64,000 nucleotides of DNA from CAYHVK01 sp964360255 (GTDB taxonomy: Bacteria; Bdellovibrionota; Bdellovibrionia; Bdellovibrionales; UBA1609), in contig CAYHVK010000004.1 in assembly GCA_964360255.1 (NCBI GenBank), positions 1-64,000 on the forward strand, read 5' to 3'. Below are positions 34,977 to 44,389 of the stretch, piece by piece. The notes below the pieces were generated by a model that was not told the DNA's origin, searched no databases, and worked only from the letters and a program-made list of their open reading frames with translations. The position numbers and the translations under genes were made by a program. Each line of letters starts with the position of its first letter. Position 1 is the stretch's first letter.

Positions 34977-37697
34977 TTATAAACTTCGTGTGATTGATTC
35001 AATCACGAAGGCCTCGATCACATCGCCCACTTTCATGTCGTTGTAATTCTCGATGCCAATACCACACTCATAACCTTGAGCCACTTCTTTAACGTCATCT
35101 TTAAAGCGTCTCAAGCTGCCAATTTTACCTTCGTAAACCACAACGTTATCACGAAGTAGTCGAACACTATCCGAGCGCGAAATTTTGCCTTCTGTAACAG
35201 CGCAACCACCAATGTTACCCATTTTAGGAACGCTGAATACGTTACGCACTTCTGCGCGGCCTTGAACTTTTTCGACAAGCGTCGGCTTGAGAAGTCCGCC
35301 CATAGCTTTTTTGATATCATCAACGAGGTTATAAACAATATTGTAACCTTTAAATTCGACGCCTTTTTCTTTCGCACGTTGAGTGGCGATGGTATCAGGT
35401 CTAACGTTGAAACCAATTATCAAACCTTTAGCAGTACTTGCTAAAAGAACGTCAGATTCAGTTACACCACCCACACCCGTGTGAATGATTTTAACTTTAA
35501 CTTCGGCCGTGTTTACTTTTTCAAGCATTCCACGAATGGCTTCAAGTGAACCCGAAACGTCAGCTTTAAGGACGATTGGCAATTCATGAACTTGTCCGGC
35601 CTGAACTTTACCATAGAGATCTTCAAGCGAAATACCACGAGTCCCTTTATTCTTCTTCTCATCAAGCTCTTGTTTGCGAGTCTCGCTAATTTTGCGAGCC
35701 ATTTCTTCGTCATCAGTCACAACAAAGGCGTCGCCCGCTTCTGGAGTCGCAGAAAAACCAAGAATCTCAACCGGATCTCCCGGCTCAGCAAGTTTCACTT
35801 GTTCACCTTTATCATTCATCATCGCGCGAACGCGACCGATAGACGTACCGGCAACAATTGAGTCACCAATGCGGATAGAGCCATCAAATACTAAGAGAGT
35901 TGCAACTGGGCCGCGGCCTTTTTCAAGACGGGCTTCAACAACGGCTCCTGTACCTGAGCGTTTTGGATTTGCTTTTAAATCTTCAACTTCAGCAACAAGC
36001 AAGATTTGCTCGAGAAGCTCAGCAATACCTGTTTTGTTTTTCGCCGACACTTCACAGAAAATATTCGTACCGCCCCACTCTTCAGGGACGATTTCAAATT
36101 CTGTGAGCTGTTGCTTAATTTTTCCAACATCGGCGCCTGGTTTATCAATTTTGTTCACAGCGATAATAATCGGCACGCCGGCCGCTTTCGCGTGATTGAT
36201 CGCCTCTGCCGTTTGTGGCATAACGCCGTCATCGGCAGCGACAACGATAATCGCCACATCAGTTACGTTGGCACCACGCGCCCGCATAGCTGTGAAAGCT
36301 TCGTGGCCCGGAGTATCTAAGAACGTGATGAATTTTCCGTTATCTAATTTAACCTTATAAGCACCAATGTGCTGAGTGATACCACCCGCCTCACCGCTCA
36401 CCACATCCGCTTTACGAATGGCATCGAGAAGCGAAGTTTTACCGTGATCGACGTGACCCATAACGGTCACAACTGGTGGACGCCCTACTTTTTCAGCATC
36501 TAAATCTCCGCCCGCAGCTGACTCTAGGAGTTCATCTGCTGATCTTTTGATATTGATTGCTTCAAACTCAAACTCTGAGCAAATCAATGAGATTGTATCG
36601 AAATCAAGATCGGTATTTGGCGTTGCCATCATACCACCTTGAACTAATTTTTTAATAATGACTGGAGTTTTCACACCCAGCGCTTGCGATAAATCAGAAA
36701 CCTTCATCGTGCCGTCAACTTGAACAACACGTTTAGAAGCTTTCGGAGTCGTTAACTCAGTCTTTTTGAAAATACCTGAAGCGATTTTCTTTTTCTTAGG
36801 TTGAAAAATAACTTCGCGTTTACGGAAGTCAGAAGCATTGAAAAGCTGAACTTCTTCTTCACGACCGCCACCGGCGCCCGCTGCTTTTTTCTTTTCCCGC
36901 TCTTTTTCGCGACGACGTTCTTCATCAAAATCTGTTTGTGCTGCTGTTGGCTCAAACATTGATGGAGCCGCTACGAATCCTGTACGGATGTTACGTTGCT
37001 GGCCACCTGGACGAATTCCACCACGATCACCTTGACCGGCACCAGAAGGGCCTTGGGGTGGACGAGCTTTTGATAAATCCATACGACCAATAATATTAGT
37101 ACGACGCTGAGGTGCTGGGCCCGGACTTGAAATAGGTTGAGGCCCTTTTGGAGCTTCAACTACCGGAGCTGATACAACCTCTTCACCTTCGATGCCGCCC
37201 TCAATACCAGCCGCTTCTAAAGCGGAATCAGTTGATTCTGGGGGAGCTTCTTCAACTTTTGGAACTTCACCGGCCTTACGGCGAATAACTGATGATTTTT
37301 TTGCAGGAGTGGCAGCTGTGGCCGCAGCTTCTTCAACCGGTACAACCGGAACTGTTGTTGCTGCTGCTTTTTTAACAACTTTTTTAACAGCCGTCTTAGT
37401 CGCTGGTTTTTCTTCGTCAGCGGCTTTCGATTTTGTCTTTGTCGTCGCGGCTTTAGCCGTCGCCTTTGGAGCTGCTTTTGCACCGGCAGCTTTGCGCGCT
37501 GTTGTCTTGCCCTTAGGTTTTACATCTTGGGCCGCCGTTTCTTCTTGCAGCCGAGTCTTAATCGTCTCGACCATAGAATCATCAAGAACCGCCATGTGGT
37601 TCTTGATAGGCAACTTCCACTCTTTGATTTTATCCATCAATACGAGCGTCTCTAGGCCGACTTGTTTTGCAAATTCAAAAACTTTAACCTGACTCAA
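34977..37697 (-). CDS. infB: Translation initiation factor IF-2
   Basis: IF2 is a GTPase that places initiator tRNA on the 30S subunit. It has 906 residues. An N-terminal IF2N-type region at about 1-50 is followed by a long low-complexity Ala/Lys/Pro segment (about 55-300) and a second IF2N domain near 330. The G domain at about 408-560 has GHVDHGKTSLLDAI, DTPGHEAF and NKIDKPGA. Domains II to IV continue to the end. AT-rich basic repeats make the first third variable between species. It lies between nusA and rbfA. Confidence 0.97.
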   Translation of the reverse strand: MSQVKVFEFAKQVGLETLVLMDKIKEWKLPIKNHMAVLDDSMVETIKTRLQEETAAQDVKPKGKTTARKAAGAKAAPKATAKAATTKTKSKAADEEKPATKTAVKKVVKKAAATTVPVVPVEEAAATAATPAKKSSVIRRKAGEVPKVEEAPPESTDSALEAAGIEGGIEGEEVVSAPVVEAPKGPQPISSPGPAPQRRTNIIGRMDLSKARPPQGPSGAGQGDRGGIRPGGQQRNIRTGFVAAPSMFEPTAAQTDFDEERRREKEREKKKAAGAGGGREEEVQLFNASDFRKREVIFQPKKKKIASGIFKKTELTTPKASKRVVQVDGTMKVSDLSQALGVKTPVIIKKLVQGGMMATPNTDLDFDTISLICSEFEFEAINIKRSADELLESAAGGDLDAEKVGRPPVVTVMGHVDHGKTSLLDAIRKADVVSGEAGGITQHIGAYKVKLDNGKFITFLDTPGHEAFTAMRARGANVTDVAIIVVAADDGVMPQTAEAINHAKAAGVPIIIAVNKIDKPGADVGKIKQQLTEFEIVPEEWGGTNIFCEVSAKNKTGIAELLEQILLVAEVEDLKANPKRSGTGAVVEARLEKGRGPVATLLVFDGSIRIGDSIVAGTSIGRVRAMMNDKGEQVKLAEPGDPVEILGFSATPEAGDAFVVTDDEEMARKISETRKQELDEKKNKGTRGISLEDLYGKVQAGQVHELPIVLKADVSGSLEAIRGMLEKVNTAEVKVKIIHTGVGGVTESDVLLASTAKGLIIGFNVRPDTIATQRAKEKGVEFKGYNIVYNLVDDIKKAMGGLLKPTLVEKVQGRAEVRNVFSVPKMGNIGGCAVTEGKISRSDSVRLLRDNVVVYEGKIGSLRRFKDDVKEVAQGYECGIGIENYNDMKVGDVIEAFVIESITRSL

Positions 37698-37699
37698 AT

Positions 37700-39136
37700 T
37701 TATTCCTTATCGTTTTTCTGTTCGGTTTCTTGCGCTTCTTGTTGTTTCAACTGCGATAATTCTTCTTTTAAGCGCTCTTCAGCTTTAGATTTTGCGCTGC
37801 CACCAGTAAGACCGGCGCCAGAAACAGAAACTTCACCTGAAGCTTTTGGTGCTGCTGGAATTGGTTTTCCTTCAGCTTCATATTTATCAATTACGGCCTG
37901 AGCTGAATCAACAAGGGCACGGGCTTTCTCTTCAGTATCATAACCCGGAATCGCCATCACTTCATCAACTGCAGATTCTGCAATCGACTGGAATGAACTG
38001 AAACCAGATTGGAAGATGTTTTGCGCCATTGTCTCTGTCATGCCAGGGATGAGCATCAAATTGAAAGTTGCATCAGCTGATTTCTGAGCTGCTGAACTTT
38101 CGCTAAGAATATCAATTTTCCATTTTGTTAATTTAGCAGCTAAACGTACGTTCTGACCCTTGCGGCCAATCGCAAGACTGAGCTGGTGATCAGGGACAAC
38201 AACTTCCATAGAGCGGTTGATCTCATCAACGAAAACTTTTGAAATTTCTGCCGGAGCTAATCCGTTACAAACAAACGCCGTTGCGTCCTCTTCAAAGTTG
38301 ACGATATCGATTTTTTCACCACGAAGCTCTTGTACAATGTTCTGTACACGAGAGCCCTTCATACCAACGCACGCTCCAACCGGATCAACCGATGAGTCTT
38401 TCGAGCGCACGGCGATCTTAGCACGTTGTCCTGGTTCACGAGCAGCAGCCATAATTTCTACGATGCCGTCATAAATTTCAGGAACTTCCATTTCAAAAAG
38501 TTTCACTAAGTAGCGCTCATCAGCACGAGACATAATGATCTGTGGACCACGTGTGGTCTGACGAACGTCGGCGATGTAACCTTGAAGGCGATCACCTGGC
38601 TTATACTGCTCACCCGGAATTTGTTCACGTGGTGGAATGTAAGCTTCTGTACGGCCTAAATCCACAACGATGGCGCCTCTTTCTACACGGCGGGCGATAC
38701 CTGATGCAATTTCACCTTTACGTTGTTCAAATTCATTAAAAATAATATCGCGTTCAGCATCACGCACACGCTGCGTGATAATCTGTTTCGCAGTTTGAGC
38801 GGCAATACGACCGAGGTCGCCTGACTCTAATTTTGTACCGATTGTATCGTTAAGCTGAGCATCTGGATCAAGAGTTAAAGCCTCAGTCATTTTTATTTCA
38901 ACTTCTTCATCAACGAAATCTTCGTCGTTCACAACTTCTTTGAATTCAAATAATTCAACTTCGCCAGACTCTTCGTTATATTGAGCTTCGATCTCGCGAT
39001 ACGTGCCCCATTTTTTACGAGCAGCTACAAGCATACCTTGAATAACGGCATCAATAACGACTTGACGGTCGATACCCTTATCTTTTCCAACTTGTTCAAT
39101 GATTCTACCTAGGTCTGTGAATACATTTTCAGCCAT
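37700..39136 (-). CDS. nusA: Transcription elongation/termination factor NusA
   Basis: The 478-residue protein has the NusA N-terminal domain (about 1-130), an S1 domain (about 135-200, RVERGAIVVDLGRTEAYIPP in part), KH1 and KH2 domains (about 230-350, with GACVGMKGSRVQNIVQEL and LAIGRKGQNVRLAAKLT), and a helix-hairpin-helix type end at about 360-420. It closes with an acidic and Lys/Gln-rich tail. Both GXXG loops of the KH domains are intact. It starts 2 bp after rimP. Confidence 0.96.
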   Translation of the reverse strand: MAENVFTDLGRIIEQVGKDKGIDRQVVIDAVIQGMLVAARKKWGTYREIEAQYNEESGEVELFEFKEVVNDEDFVDEEVEIKMTEALTLDPDAQLNDTIGTKLESGDLGRIAAQTAKQIITQRVRDAERDIIFNEFEQRKGEIASGIARRVERGAIVVDLGRTEAYIPPREQIPGEQYKPGDRLQGYIADVRQTTRGPQIIMSRADERYLVKLFEMEVPEIYDGIVEIMAAAREPGQRAKIAVRSKDSSVDPVGACVGMKGSRVQNIVQELRGEKIDIVNFEEDATAFVCNGLAPAEISKVFVDEINRSMEVVVPDHQLSLAIGRKGQNVRLAAKLTKWKIDILSESSAAQKSADATFNLMLIPGMTETMAQNIFQSGFSSFQSIAESAVDEVMAIPGYDTEEKARALVDSAQAVIDKYEAEGKPIPAAPKASGEVSVSGAGLTGGSAKSKAEERLKEELSQLKQQEAQETEQKNDKE

Positions 39137-39138
39137 AA

Positions 39139-39636
39139 TTACCTCTTCTTTTCGTTCTTAGTAAACTCGAAAATAGTCTGAGCTTTTTTAATATTAACAA
39201 AATCAACACTCACAGGAGTGCCGTTCACATCTACAATAATTCCGTCATCACTCACTGTCGTCAGCTGACCTTTAACCTGATTGCCTTTATGTCCTTCTGG
39301 AGGATTCAACGCTGCGATGGTCACTTTTTTGCCAACCGCTTTATCGTAATGCCATTTCAGCTTCAGCATTCTCTCTAAACCAGGGCTTGAAACTTCAAGT
39401 TCATACTGACCACCGGGTATAACATCTTCAACATCAAGCTGGAGGCTGAGTCCGCGCGAAACATTCGCGCACTGCTCGACCGTCACTTGGCCTTCGCCGT
39501 TAGCCTCAATATAGATACGGAGTACGCGGTGGCGACCAGCTCCGACAAATTCAATGTCGTAGAGTGAACAACCTTCGCGTTCGCAAACCTCTTGCGCGAG
39601 ACCTTTAATCTTTTCTGTTTTTTCTTCGTTCAACAT
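39139..39636 (-). CDS. rimP: Ribosome maturation factor RimP
   Basis: RimP helps 30S assembly. The 165-residue protein has the family's LYDIEFVGAGRHRVLRIYIE (about 22-41), the QCANVSRGLS region, and ELEVSSPGLERML near 87-99, all well conserved. It is first of the operon. The 55-bp upstream space to the terminator at 39692-39718 must hold the promoter. I see only an AT-rich TATAAA without a good -35. Confidence 0.94.
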   Translation of the reverse strand: MLNEEKTEKIKGLAQEVCEREGCSLYDIEFVGAGRHRVLRIYIEANGEGQVTVEQCANVSRGLSLQLDVEDVIPGGQYELEVSSPGLERMLKLKWHYDKAVGKKVTIAALNPPEGHKGNQVKGQLTTVSDDGIIVDVNGTPVSVDFVNIKKAQTIFEFTKNEKKR

Positions 39637-39691
39637 TTCTATTCAATTTTTATATTCAGTTTTTGTTATTTTGTCGGTCTGTTTTACACCT

Positions 39692-39718
39692 AAAAAAAAG
39701 AGGGCCTTTCGGGCCCTC
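39692..39718 (-). terminator. Strong intrinsic terminator
   Basis: On the minus strand GAGGGCCC-GAAA-GGCCCTC is followed by eight T residues. It ends the GNAT gene transcript and separates it from the rimP operon. Confidence 0.9.
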
Positions 39719-39747
39719 AGACGGTAAGAACTAACAAAAAATTCAAG

Positions 39748-40206
39748 TCATTGCAAGGGCTTATATTCAAAAAGAAGAGCTGAATGGCCATCACTGTAGT
39801 AAGATTTTCTTTCACCATTTTGCACAAAACCAGCTTTCTTATAAGCGGCTATAGCGGGTTTATTTTGTGCATGAACCTCGAGCCAAATTGGACGCATAGG
39901 TCGAAACGCTTGGGCTAACCACTTAAGAAGGCTTGGTATTATCCCTTTTCTTTGAGCTGATGGGCGTGTCGCCAAGAACATAACTTCAGCATTGTCAGCA
40001 GACTCTCTAAAAATTACAAAAGCGAGAAGCTCACCCTGCTGCAACGCGCCAGCTACCTGACTTTGGCAAAACTCTTTAGCGAGCTTTTCTGTCGTCCAGC
40101 TTCCGCCCATGGGGAATTCATAATCTGTCTTGAGCGCATCGAATATTTCTAAAACATCCGCTTCGTCATCGGCACTTAAGAAACGAAAGTGTGTGGGAGC
40201 ATTCAT
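39748..40206 (-). CDS. GNAT family N-acetyltransferase (RimI-like)
   Basis: The 152-residue protein has the acetyl-CoA pyrophosphate loop in VMFLATRPSAQRKGIIPSLL (QRKGI standing for the QxxGxG/A motif) and the C-terminal strand pair IWLEVHAQNKPAIAAYKKAGF, the same pattern as RimI. The protein or peptide substrate is unknown. The start overlaps the stop of the upstream SurA-like gene by 4 bp. Confidence 0.85.
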   Translation of the reverse strand: MNAPTHFRFLSADDEADVLEIFDALKTDYEFPMGGSWTTEKLAKEFCQSQVAGALQQGELLAFVIFRESADNAEVMFLATRPSAQRKGIIPSLLKWLAQAFRPMRPIWLEVHAQNKPAIAAYKKAGFVQNGERKSYYSDGHSALLFEYKPLQ

Positions 40207-40898
40207 TCAACAAGATCGTTATGAATTTTATATTTTGAATGGAGCAGCTCAAACCAATCTTTAATTCGGCGATCCACTTGCTGACGGCTGATGAGCTCTT
40301 TAATCTTCGGCTTAAACTTTTCGAATGGGAGGTCTTCAAACTGGAGACGATTACTTTCAAAATAATCGTGAGCTTCTTTATCTGTCACCGGCAAAGATGA
40401 AGATTCAATTTTAAATTGAATAAATTTTTTAGCTCTGAGTTTACGCTCGAGCAAAGATTGAATCTCTTTATCTGTTGGTTGAATTTGCGACCAGCGCGAG
40501 CGCAGCTGCTGGCTCGCATTTATTTTCGCTTTAAGATTTCGCTTCGCTTGTTTCACTTGGGCCGGTGAAACTTCGGCCGACGAAAAAGCCTGGGCCTCGA
40601 TAAAAACCGCCCATTCAATCAACACCGCAGTTGCTTGGCGAATGAACTCACGGGATTTTGGTTTATTTAAATCCAATGAACTTACATTCACTTGATTGGG
40701 TGACAGCGAGGTTTTTTCAGCGAGCGCACTTTCAACGATGGCACTCATCAGCACTTGGCGTGTGGTGACGAAGTTGTTCTGCACTCTTCCCGCTTGCGAA
40801 GAAATAATGGCGGCATGAGTTGGTGTCATAGGTACAACTGCTCCAACTGCACTCACGAAAAATATAAGTTTAAGAAAAATTATGTAACACTGACTCAT
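40203..40898 (-). CDS. Secreted SurA/PpiC-like protein lacking the PPIase domain
   Basis: The 231-residue protein has a signal peptide ending THAA (about residue 29). The remainder is helical. VTTRQVLMSAIVESAL resembles the SurA N-terminal chaperone segment, and YFESNRLQFEDLPFEKFKPKIKELISRQQ resembles the helical end that follows a parvulin domain (shown here in part). No parvulin core is present. I infer a periplasmic chaperone-like role. It is translationally coupled with the GNAT gene, a pairing I cannot explain. Confidence 0.68.
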   Translation of the reverse strand: MSQCYIIFLKLIFFVSAVGAVVPMTPTHAAIISSQAGRVQNNFVTTRQVLMSAIVESALAEKTSLSPNQVNVSSLDLNKPKSREFIRQATAVLIEWAVFIEAQAFSSAEVSPAQVKQAKRNLKAKINASQQLRSRWSQIQPTDKEIQSLLERKLRAKKFIQFKIESSSLPVTDKEAHDYFESNRLQFEDLPFEKFKPKIKELISRQQVDRRIKDWFELLHSKYKIHNDLVE

Positions 40899-40952
40899 AC
40901 ATAGATCTTAACGAGCCCACAGGAATTTAACAATAAAATGAGCGCTAAAAAT

Positions 40953-40981
40953 AAAAAACCCAAGGTTCGCGCCTTGGGTTT
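40953..40981 (-). terminator. Intrinsic terminator after the coiled-coil barrel gene
   Basis: On the minus strand AACCCAAGG-CGCGAA-CCTTGGGTT is followed by further T residues. A second hairpin, GTCCGT/ACGGAC at 40987-41009, lies just before it. Together they form a tandem 3' end for the gene at 41033. Confidence 0.88.
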
Positions 40982-41032
40982 CTGCTGTCCGTAATTGTTA
41001 TTCACGGACGCGTTATAAGGTATCCCTTACCC

Positions 41033-42361
41033 TTAGAACAAGAACTTCATGTTGAAGCCGATCATGTCGTAATCGATATCTTCAAGGGTTTGGTAGTACT
41101 TGTTGTTACTGTCATACACTGAACGGTTGAAAGATTCTGGGTCAGAATATTTGCTGTTCATGTTTGTCATGTAACGGTATTCAACACCAAGTGTGATGTT
41201 CTTAGAGGCGTTGAAATCAACACCTAATAAAAGACCGGCGTCGATTGAATCTGAAGAGGCGCTCTGACGACCAGCTACGCTTGAGTAACCCCAAGAGTAC
41301 ATGTCTGTATAATCACGTCGTGTGTAAGACGCGATCGCACCAACAACTGGAGTCACTTTCCATGGAAGGAAGCTGTAACGAGCTGTAACTGACCAGTTGT
41401 ACTGATCCACTTGTTTATAAAGTGAATATGACTCATCGATTGTGTGTTGGCTGTAAATGAAAGCGGCTTCAACACCTAAACGGTTCGGGCCTTCCCATCC
41501 AACAGACACACCAGCACCGAAATCGCTGCTCACGTTATAAGCGTCAGCATAATCTAAAGATAAAAGAGATCCACCCACTGAGAAACGTGATTTTTTCTCT
41601 TTCTTTTCTTCTTCTTGAATTTGTGCAAGGTCAGCTTTAACTGAGGCTGTCACTTCAGAACGAATCTCTTCTTCACTCTTTTGCGGAACGGCCGGAACTA
41701 CGACTGCAGCAGCTGCTGCTGCTTCTGGAGCAGCGACTACTGGAGCTGAAGCTTCTGCTTGAGCGGCTGTACCAGTTTCAATTGTGATTGTTTGAACCCC
41801 TTTAGAGTTGTCACCTAAATCTTGTTTCGGCTCAACAACTACAGTTGTTGTTGCCGCAGCTGGAGCTTCGGCTACAGGAGCCGCAACTACCGGTGCTGCT
41901 GCAACTGGTGCTGCAACGACTGGAGCCACAGGAGCGATCACAGCTACTGCTGGCTTTTCTTGTTCTTCATCAAGTGGTTTAAAAAGACGGTTCAAACGTT
42001 TTTGTTCGTCTTGAAGACGTGAACGCTCGAGCTTTTCAACGATCTTTTGTTCAGTTTCGATTTCAGCGCGCTCACGAGCTTTACGAAGCTCATCAGCTTC
42101 TGACGGAGCCAGTGGGCTTGCGCTCACGACTGTCGTCGGCTGCTCAATAGTTTGAACAGGAGTGATAATCACCACTTCGCTACGAGCTTGAACCGGGCCA
42201 TTTTCAGCCTTAGCCTCAGACGTCGTCGTGTTGGTGTTCACGTTTGAGCTACCAGAGTCGGCGGCTTGAGATGACGTTTTTGCGCCATCTTGAGCAAATA
42301 CCGTTACGGTAGAAGCCATTAAAATAAGGGCGAGAGTGACTTTAATTTGCGATAGACGCAT
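41033..42361 (-). CDS. Outer-membrane beta-barrel protein with coiled coil and Ala/Val/Pro linker
   Basis: The 442-residue protein has a signal peptide ending VFAQD (about 24). An acidic region and a coiled coil at about 88-125 (DELRKARERAEIETEQKIVE in part) follow. Residues about 135-230 are a low-complexity VAAPVAAAPV linker. A second short coil leads to a barrel at about 260-442, ending in MIGFNMKFLF. I choose the ATG at 42361 because AGGAG precedes it and the signal peptide then begins properly; an in-frame start 27 bases upstream is unlikely. It resembles porin-like surface proteins whose coil may contact peptidoglycan. Function unknown. Confidence 0.82.
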   Translation of the reverse strand: MRLSQIKVTLALILMASTVTVFAQDGAKTSSQAADSGSSNVNTNTTTSEAKAENGPVQARSEVVIITPVQTIEQPTTVVSASPLAPSEADELRKARERAEIETEQKIVEKLERSRLQDEQKRLNRLFKPLDEEQEKPAVAVIAPVAPVVAAPVAAAPVVAAPVAEAPAAATTTVVVEPKQDLGDNSKGVQTITIETGTAAQAEASAPVVAAPEAAAAAAVVVPAVPQKSEEEIRSEVTASVKADLAQIQEEEKKEKKSRFSVGGSLLSLDYADAYNVSSDFGAGVSVGWEGPNRLGVEAAFIYSQHTIDESYSLYKQVDQYNWSVTARYSFLPWKVTPVVGAIASYTRRDYTDMYSWGYSSVAGRQSASSDSIDAGLLLGVDFNASKNITLGVEYRYMTNMNSKYSDPESFNRSVYDSNNKYYQTLEDIDYDMIGFNMKFLF

Positions 42362-42523
42362 ATGGGATCTCCTGTTCGATTCAATCATGACTCAATGAGC
42401 AAGCTCTGTGCCTAAATAGCTGAATTTCAAGGAAATCACCTAACCCACCAGTCTTTGGGAGCTTTTTCAGCAATATAGAAAATGATGGATTTTTAAGGAT
42501 TTCTAAAAAGTGACAATTAACTG

Positions 42524-42710
42524 AACAGTCGGTGAAAAAACTTCTTGGCCTCGGGTTTTAGGGCTGTTAAAACCTCGGCTCTTCAAACGTGATGGCCCGG
42601 TGGTGGAATTGGTAGACGCGCTGGACTCAAAATCCAGTATCTTCACGGGTGTGGGAGTTCGAGTCTCCCCCGGGCCACCAAAAAAATAAGATCTGCACAC
42701 ACCGACTGTT
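42524..42710. repeat. 11-bp inverted repeats flanking tRNA-Leu
   Basis: AACAGTCGGTG at 42524-42534 and its exact complement CACCGACTGTT at 42700-42710 bracket the tRNA gene. An additional hairpin, GGTTTTA-GGGCTGT-TAAAACC, lies at 42554-42574. A repeat of this length may be coincidence at this scale. Confidence 0.35.
42594..42680 (+). tRNA. tRNA-Leu (anticodon CAA)
   Basis: The 87-nt cloverleaf has acceptor stem GGCCCGG/CCGGGCC, discriminator A and an encoded CCA. The anticodon stem CTGGA/TCCAG holds loop CTCAAAA, which gives anticodon CAA (leucine, UUG). A long variable arm, as expected for leucine, precedes the T arm GGGAG-TTCGAGT-CTCCC. Confidence 0.96.
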
Positions 42711-42761
42711 AGAAAAATGACAGGTGAAACTAAGGTTCTGAATTGGTATCTTAGCCGAGCC

Positions 42762-43586
42762 ATGAAACATCTGTTCATTACGCTTATATTTTTATTCGCT
42801 TTTTCTTTTGCTTCTGCATCGAGCATTGCACTTGTGCAATACAATGCGGACATCCATTTTTCAGATTACGAATACAATATGACTGAGCTCACTCGCTATG
42901 CCGAACAAGCTGTTGCGAATGGGGCCAAGATTATTGTTTTCCCTGAAGGCTCTATTTATGGTTATGGCTCCCCGACTTCATTCTGGTGCCGACCCGGCGC
43001 TACTGATGCAAAATGCAAAGACGTAACGACGGCGGCCGAAACAATTCCGAGCGGTAAAACTTCTGATTACTGGCAAGAGTTTGCCCAGCGTCATCAAGTC
43101 TATGTACTTTTTAATATTCCAGAAGCAGCATCGGGCGAGTTTTTTAATACTACGGCCGTTATAGGACCAGCGGGCTTCGTTACAAAATATCGCAAGAGAA
43201 ACCTTTATATAACTGACACGTACTATGCTTCACCTGGAGACTTAGGCCCTATAACATTTAAAACTCCTCACGGAGAATTCGGCCTCCTTATCTGCCTAGA
43301 TGCCAATTATGCCCATTCATTTCTTGAATATAAGAAAATGGGAATTGAACAAGTGATCGTACCCATGAATTGGGATCAAGACCCGAATGGCGGCGGCAAT
43401 AGCCGTCCGGCACGCATTTACTTTCAGAAAATGGCACAAAAAGTTCAATTAGATATATTTGTGTCTGATGTTTCACCTTGGGATGGAACCGGAGCTTATT
43501 ACCCAGACCGTGAAGTACGAGAGAGAAACGGCCTCAGCGATATCGCCATCGGAATAGATGGCGTGAGCTACCACGAGCTAAAATAA
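42762..43586 (+). CDS. Exported carbon-nitrogen hydrolase (nitrilase superfamily)
   Basis: The 274-residue protein has a signal peptide (about 1-21, LFAFSFASAS) and a nitrilase domain with the catalytic triad: Glu62 in FPEGSIYG, Lys in KYRKRNLY and Cys in LLICLDANYA. The order and spacing resemble secreted vanin/biotinidase-like amidases more than cytoplasmic nitrilases. The ATG at 42762 is preferred because the protein then begins directly with a signal peptide; an upstream in-frame ATG adds a non-signal stretch. It stands alone between a tRNA and a convergent gene. The substrate is unknown. Confidence 0.83.
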   Translation: MKHLFITLIFLFAFSFASASSIALVQYNADIHFSDYEYNMTELTRYAEQAVANGAKIIVFPEGSIYGYGSPTSFWCRPGATDAKCKDVTTAAETIPSGKTSDYWQEFAQRHQVYVLFNIPEAASGEFFNTTAVIGPAGFVTKYRKRNLYITDTYYASPGDLGPITFKTPHGEFGLLICLDANYAHSFLEYKKMGIEQVIVPMNWDQDPNGGGNSRPARIYFQKMAQKVQLDIFVSDVSPWDGTGAYYPDREVRERNGLSDIAIGIDGVSYHELK

Positions 43587-43597
43587 ACGATCTCAGA

Positions 43598-44389
43598 TTA
43601 AGGCTGGCAATCTGACCATGACCAAGCATTATGGTTTGGAGCCGGCAGCGCAACTTTTCTGTAACCAAAATCAACTTGATAAGCGTGTCCCATTATCGCA
43701 TTGAAAACTACATTGTGAGTCATACTACTAAAGCCGCTGCCTCCCTTCATCACACATTTAGCAATGTAACTAGGCCAGGCCGGATGCGGGAATGTGCTAC
43801 CTCCAACCGGAACACCAGACTCTCTCACCATTACATTCACTAAAGTGCAAGTACCTAAACTTTCCCGTAAAGTAGAAACCACCACCGGAATTGTAATGGG
43901 TCCGGTAACAGGGGAAACAAAACTAGCGGATATAATTCCTGCAGCCGTCATTGCAGGAGTGCCCCAACCCATAGGCTTTATCATCGGATTCGGACTCAAA
44001 TCTGAACATTTAATTATGACGTTATTGCAAGACAGGGCAGCATTAAGAGTCGAGAGCTCGAGCCAATGAATGGCTTTTATGGGAGTCGCCTTAGCTACAA
44101 TTGGGTCATCGGTATAGCTTGGCAACGGCTGCGATTTCGCAGCATAAGAAGCATCTACAGCCGCGCGCATTTCATCAATATGAATTTTTTTTACCGGCGC
44201 GCCCTTGCTGATGGGATCATCAGTCCACGTTTGCTCGGGCAAACCACAGAGAGTTTTCTTCTGATTAATGAGGTTCCGCAAAGTTTGCACGTCAACAGCT
44301 CGGATGGTGACTGGCCCTTCAGCCAAGGCCGAACATGAAATGACAAAGGAAGCGCAAGAAAATGCTATTGATAAGTAGGAGGCTCGCAC
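43598..44389 (-). CDS. Secreted protein with two tandem TDDPI..H..EL repeats
   Basis: A GTG start at 44389 is chosen because GGGAG lies 7 bases upstream and a signal peptide (ending ALAEG, about 24) follows. The longer TTG-started frame overlaps the upstream gene by 127 bp. The 263-residue mature part contains two copies of a roughly 30-residue unit, WTDDPISKGAPVKKIHIDEMR and YTDDPIVAKATPIKAIHWLEL (given in part). This resembles the TDP-T-GVTPI-A-H--ELR motif seen in several bacterial surface proteins. The C-terminal half has five cysteines and is beta-rich. No enzymatic motif. Confidence 0.72.
   Translation of the reverse strand: MRASYLSIAFSCASFVISCSALAEGPVTIRAVDVQTLRNLINQKKTLCGLPEQTWTDDPISKGAPVKKIHIDEMRAAVDASYAAKSQPLPSYTDDPIVAKATPIKAIHWLELSTLNAALSCNNVIIKCSDLSPNPMIKPMGWGTPAMTAAGIISASFVSPVTGPITIPVVVSTLRESLGTCTLVNVMVRESGVPVGGSTFPHPAWPSYIAKCVMKGGSGFSSMTHNVVFNAIMGHAYQVDFGYRKVALPAPNHNAWSWSDCQP

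Noticed and set aside
41690..41960. Repetitive GCT/GCA-rich stretch considered as a CRISPR or DNA repeat
   Set aside because: It is the Ala/Val/Pro linker of a coding region, without spacer-repeat order.
42503..42853. Minus-strand open frame with a GETRTPTPV-type sequence
   Set aside because: It reads antisense through tRNA-Leu; this is a well-known false protein caused by tRNA complement.
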